Position numbers and translations under genes: made by a program. Source: an uncultured Bacteroidota bacterium (lineage in GTDB: Bacteria > Bacteroidota > Bacteroidia > Bacteroidales > P3). Taken from it: a stretch of DNA of 64,000 nucleotides. The stretch is from NCBI GenBank assembly GCA_902790215.1, contig CADAQX010000009.1, forward strand, positions 124,001-188,000, read 5' to 3'. Below, piece after piece: positions 61,669 to 64,000 of this stretch (its first letter is position 1; every line of letters begins with the position of its first letter). The notes beneath the pieces were generated by a model. That model had not been told where the DNA came from, did not search any database, and saw only the letters and a program-made list of their open reading frames with translations.

Positions 61669-61957
61669 CCCAAATCGGTCATTAGGCAGACTTTTCAATT
61701 ATTCTCTTTTTTCAGGTCCGTTTATGCCCTATCAGTATTTCTTTATGTTCTATGATGTTACTTGGCTCGGCGGAGCAAGCGAGCTTTCTCTGCTCTCAAA
61801 AATAACGTTGCTCCCATTCGGTCGCGACGTCACTTTACGCAGCTTTCGCCAGCGCTGCGGCCAATCTGCTCGAAACAAATACTCACCTGCCATAAACCCT
61901 AATGACCGATTGGGGATAAAATACTCAATATAATGCTCTACATCTGAATATTATTTG

Positions 61958-61965
61958 TATATTTG
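61958..61965 (+). promoter_or_regulatory. -7 promoter box for the third BspA-like gene
   Basis: TATATTTG followed by CA matches TAnnTTTG and lies 22 bp before the start at 61987. This shows that the longer frame beginning at 61963 cannot be used. Confidence 0.75.
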
Positions 61966-61986
61966 CACCCACAAACACACATCATT

Positions 61987-63135
61987 ATGAAAAACAGGAT
62001 TATTCTTAATGCCCTGATACTAGTCACAATGGCTATGCTGGCAGTAGGTTGCCAGAAAGACTATGAAACCCTCCACGCCGAATTGGTTGACGGTGAGACT
62101 TTCAATAGTACCATTCCAGCGAATGCCACATCTGTGGTATTTGAATGCAACAATTCCTATCACAGAAACCGTATTAATCTTTCTTCACCTTCATCGCCAG
62201 TTCCTGTCTATGGACATTTAGAAGGCGAAGTGTGGTATGTCACCACCCGGGCCGGTTTCCTTGATGCCAATCCCAATAGTAGAAAGATGTTCTGTAATTG
62301 TTCAAAGTTGACCTCCATCAAGTTTGGCAATGGCTTCAACACCTCCAATGTAGAACACATGGATGCCATGTTTTATGGCTGCAGTGGCTTGACGAGCCTT
62401 GATGTCTCCAATTTCAACACCTCCAATGTCGTCTCCATGTCCTATGCTGTAGATTCAGTTTTTTACTCTACTGCCCCAGATGGACGACGATACAAATGGT
62501 ACAATAAATATATGCTAATGGGTATGTTCGCCGGTTGTAGCAGTCTCACAAGTCTCGACCTTTCCAGTTTCAACACCTCCCAAGTGACCGACATGCGTGG
62601 ACTCTTTGATGGGTGTAAGAATCTGACAAGCCTAAATGTATCCAACTTCAACACCTCGAATGTAAAACACATGGATGCCATGTTTAGGGGTTGCAGCAGA
62701 TTGACAAGCCTTGACCTCTCCAATTTCAACACCTCCAATGTCGTTTCCATGAGCTATAGGGTTAAGGTATTCCGCAACAACGGTTCTTGGGGACAGAGGC
62801 CAGGCAGTGGTTATAATTGGGATGGCGGCATGTTTATGAATTGCAATAGTTTGACAAGCCTCGACCTTTCCAATTTCAACACTTCGAATGTGACCTGTAT
62901 GTGTAAGCTGTTCTGCAATTGCACCCATTTGACATTCCTCGACCTCTCCAATTTCGATATGACCTTGACAAATGGTTTCTCCCAGAAGCAGGATATGTGT
63001 AGTGGCTTATCTACATCTTCGGGAGTCTGCACCATCGTTTGTACAGAGTCGGTACAAAACAGTCTCTTAGATAATAATGGTTACATTACAGGTATTCCCG
63101 TCGACGAGGTGACGTTCACCTGGGTGAGACCTTAG
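61987..63135 (+). CDS. Short BspA-like repeat lipoprotein
   Basis: The 382-residue product has a lipobox (LAVGC, about residue 22) followed almost at once by a short linker and BspA-type repeats (LTSLDVSNFNTSNVVSMS, MFAGCSSLTSLDLSSFNTSQVTDM, MDAMFRGCSRLTSLDL). It lacks the long fimbrillin-like N-terminal region of the other two BspA-like proteins and has no peptide gene before it. Two repeats are interrupted by about 25-residue insertions rich in Tyr, Arg and Gly. The FTWVRP ending matches the 592-aa protein. Confidence 0.88.
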   Translation: MKNRIILNALILVTMAMLAVGCQKDYETLHAELVDGETFNSTIPANATSVVFECNNSYHRNRINLSSPSSPVPVYGHLEGEVWYVTTRAGFLDANPNSRKMFCNCSKLTSIKFGNGFNTSNVEHMDAMFYGCSGLTSLDVSNFNTSNVVSMSYAVDSVFYSTAPDGRRYKWYNKYMLMGMFAGCSSLTSLDLSSFNTSQVTDMRGLFDGCKNLTSLNVSNFNTSNVKHMDAMFRGCSRLTSLDLSNFNTSNVVSMSYRVKVFRNNGSWGQRPGSGYNWDGGMFMNCNSLTSLDLSNFNTSNVTCMCKLFCNCTHLTFLDLSNFDMTLTNGFSQKQDMCSGLSTSSGVCTIVCTESVQNSLLDNNGYITGIPVDEVTFTWVRP

Positions 63136-63137
63136 GG

Positions 63138-63255
63138 ATTATTGCTTGAATGCTTGAATGTGTAAATGCTTGAATGAATGCATGAATGCTTGATTGTGTA
63201 AATGCTTGAGTGAAAAATACTCAGACAATCAAGCAATTAGACAATCAAGCAATAA
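63138..63255. repeat. Octamer array with inverted halves before the DNA repair gene
   Basis: TGCTTGAA-type octamers on the left (63143-63212) face CAATCAAGCAATTAGA units on the right (63223-63253), so the two halves can pair. The left part matches the start of the array at 6618. The array ends about 40 bp before the next start codon. Confidence 0.8.
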
Positions 63256-63293
63256 TTGACGTTGTTTACCGTTATAGGGGCATGAATAGGTTG

Positions 63294-63989
63294 ATGAATG
63301 CTATTGTGGCACTTCGCGATGAGGCACAAGCTGCACACTTGGCCCGTTTCTTCAAGACGGGACCGGGAGAGTACGGCGAGGGCGACCGTTTCCTTGGCAT
63401 CAAGGTGCCGGTCACCCGCTCGGTGGTGAAGGAACACTGGAAAGGGTGCAACTGGGATGACCTTGAGGAGTGTCTGGCTTCGGAGTGGCACGAAGTGCGG
63501 CTGGCTGGCCTGCTGGCTTTGGTCCAGCGTTTTCACCACGCCAAAAGAGACCCCGCCGAACAGCAAAAGTGTGTAGATTTTTACCTCAACCACCTTTCGG
63601 CAGTGAACAATTGGGATTTGGTTGACCTCTCGTGCTATGAAATCCTCGGCACGTGGTACCTCACCCACGACGCCACACTGCTTTACACATTAGCCCGCGA
63701 GGGCAAGACCATTTGGGAACAGCGTATAGGCATTGTCAGCACCATGCAGTTTCTACGCCACGGGCGCTTGGACGACACCTACGCCATTGCCGACATCCTG
63801 CTTCACCACCCCCACGACCTTATCCACAAAGCCGTTGGCTGGCTGCTGCGCGAGGCCGGCAAGCGCGACACCCAGCGCCTGCAGCAGTATCTCGACACCC
63901 GCTGCACCGCCATGCCTCGCACCATGCTGCGCTATGCCATTGAGAAATTCCCTCCCGACATCAGGCAGTTCTATCTTAGACAAAAATAA
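63294..63989 (+). CDS. AlkD-like DNA alkylation repair protein
   Basis: HEAT-like repeat glycosylase that removes alkylated purines. The 231-residue product shows the family pattern FKTGPGEYGEGDRFLGIKVPVTR, the SEWHEVRLAGLLAL helix and NNWDLVDLSCYEILG with the catalytic Asp region, then the terminal helices. The ATG at 63294 (MNAIVALRDE) fits homologues; an ATG at 63282 and a GTG at 63210 inside the repeat array are less likely. The right edge of the window follows. Confidence 0.9.
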   Translation: MNAIVALRDEAQAAHLARFFKTGPGEYGEGDRFLGIKVPVTRSVVKEHWKGCNWDDLEECLASEWHEVRLAGLLALVQRFHHAKRDPAEQQKCVDFYLNHLSAVNNWDLVDLSCYEILGTWYLTHDATLLYTLAREGKTIWEQRIGIVSTMQFLRHGRLDDTYAIADILLHHPHDLIHKAVGWLLREAGKRDTQRLQQYLDTRCTAMPRTMLRYAIEKFPPDIRQFYLRQK

Positions 63990-64000
63990 CAATATAATAC

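Noticed and set aside
61661-61933. A 90-codon plus-strand frame before the third BspA-like gene
   Set aside because: No start context, signal or homology pattern; it begins inside the dispersed repeat and stops before the promoter box of the next gene.

Overview
The window looks like a chromosome segment of an uncultured gut- or rumen-type member of the Bacteroidales (phylum Bacteroidota). Evidence read directly from the sequence: repeated -7 promoter boxes of the form TAnnTTTG, two secreted proteins with type IX secretion (T9SS) C-terminal sorting domains, an S46 dipeptidyl-peptidase, a DUF2807 'head GIN' lipoprotein, DUF4292, BspA-like repeat lipoproteins, and a division/cell-wall (dcw) cluster in the Bacteroidota order. 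MurE carries a DNPR motif, which indicates meso-diaminopimelate peptidoglycan. The species cannot be named from the sequence alone.

Layout. 1-13.4 kb (minus strand) is the dcw cluster, in transcription order mraZ, rsmH, ftsL, ftsI, murE, mraY, a murD remnant, ftsW, murG, murC, ftsQ, ftsA; ftsZ would lie off the left edge. At the murD position only a degenerate C-terminal ligase domain is left. 13.4-17.1 kb is AT-rich and repeat-rich and holds a small peptide gene plus a BspA-like lipoprotein on the minus strand. 17.1-26 kb holds the S46 peptidase, HU, fmt, a single reading frame joining sigma-54 (RpoN) to a periplasmic M23 peptidase with LysM, a RecD-like helicase, secG and a TPR-like protein. 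26-31.6 kb (plus) holds rpmH, rlmD, a T9SS cargo protein, apbE and a YicC-family gene. 32-34.6 kb is a second T9SS cargo protein (minus). 34.9-40.1 kb is a plus-strand run: TPR lipoprotein, DUF4292 lipoprotein, unknown exported protein, tadA, a nucleotidyltransferase and a THUMP-like methyltransferase. 40.2-43.3 kb is the translation operon rplM-rpsI-rpsB-tsf with structured leaders. 43.3-50 kb holds a DUF2807 lipoprotein, RNase HI, pnuC, prmC, dtd, uvrD/pcrA and an IMPACT-family gene. 50-51.6 kb is an orphan ATPase behind a 45-bp palindrome. 51.7-56.6 kb is rimP-nusA-infB. 56.6-63.1 kb is an accessory stretch: a four-helix-bundle gene bracketed by octamer arrays, tRNA-Arg(CCT), a structured RNA candidate, a second peptide/BspA pair, an AAA_14/DUF4143-type ATPase and a third BspA-like lipoprotein. 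The window ends with an AlkD-like DNA alkylation repair gene.

Most promising for novelty: (1) the RpoN-M23-LysM fusion, which would be a membrane-tethered sigma-54 if translated as one chain; (2) the MurD stub that has lost its substrate-binding residues while staying open; (3) two copies of a short peptide gene placed directly before a BspA-like lipoprotein; (4) a promoter-linked structured RNA present complete once and truncated once; (5) octamer tandem arrays at five intergenic sites; (6) strong palindromes in the promoters of both orphan ATPases. None of these could be tested by database search here.
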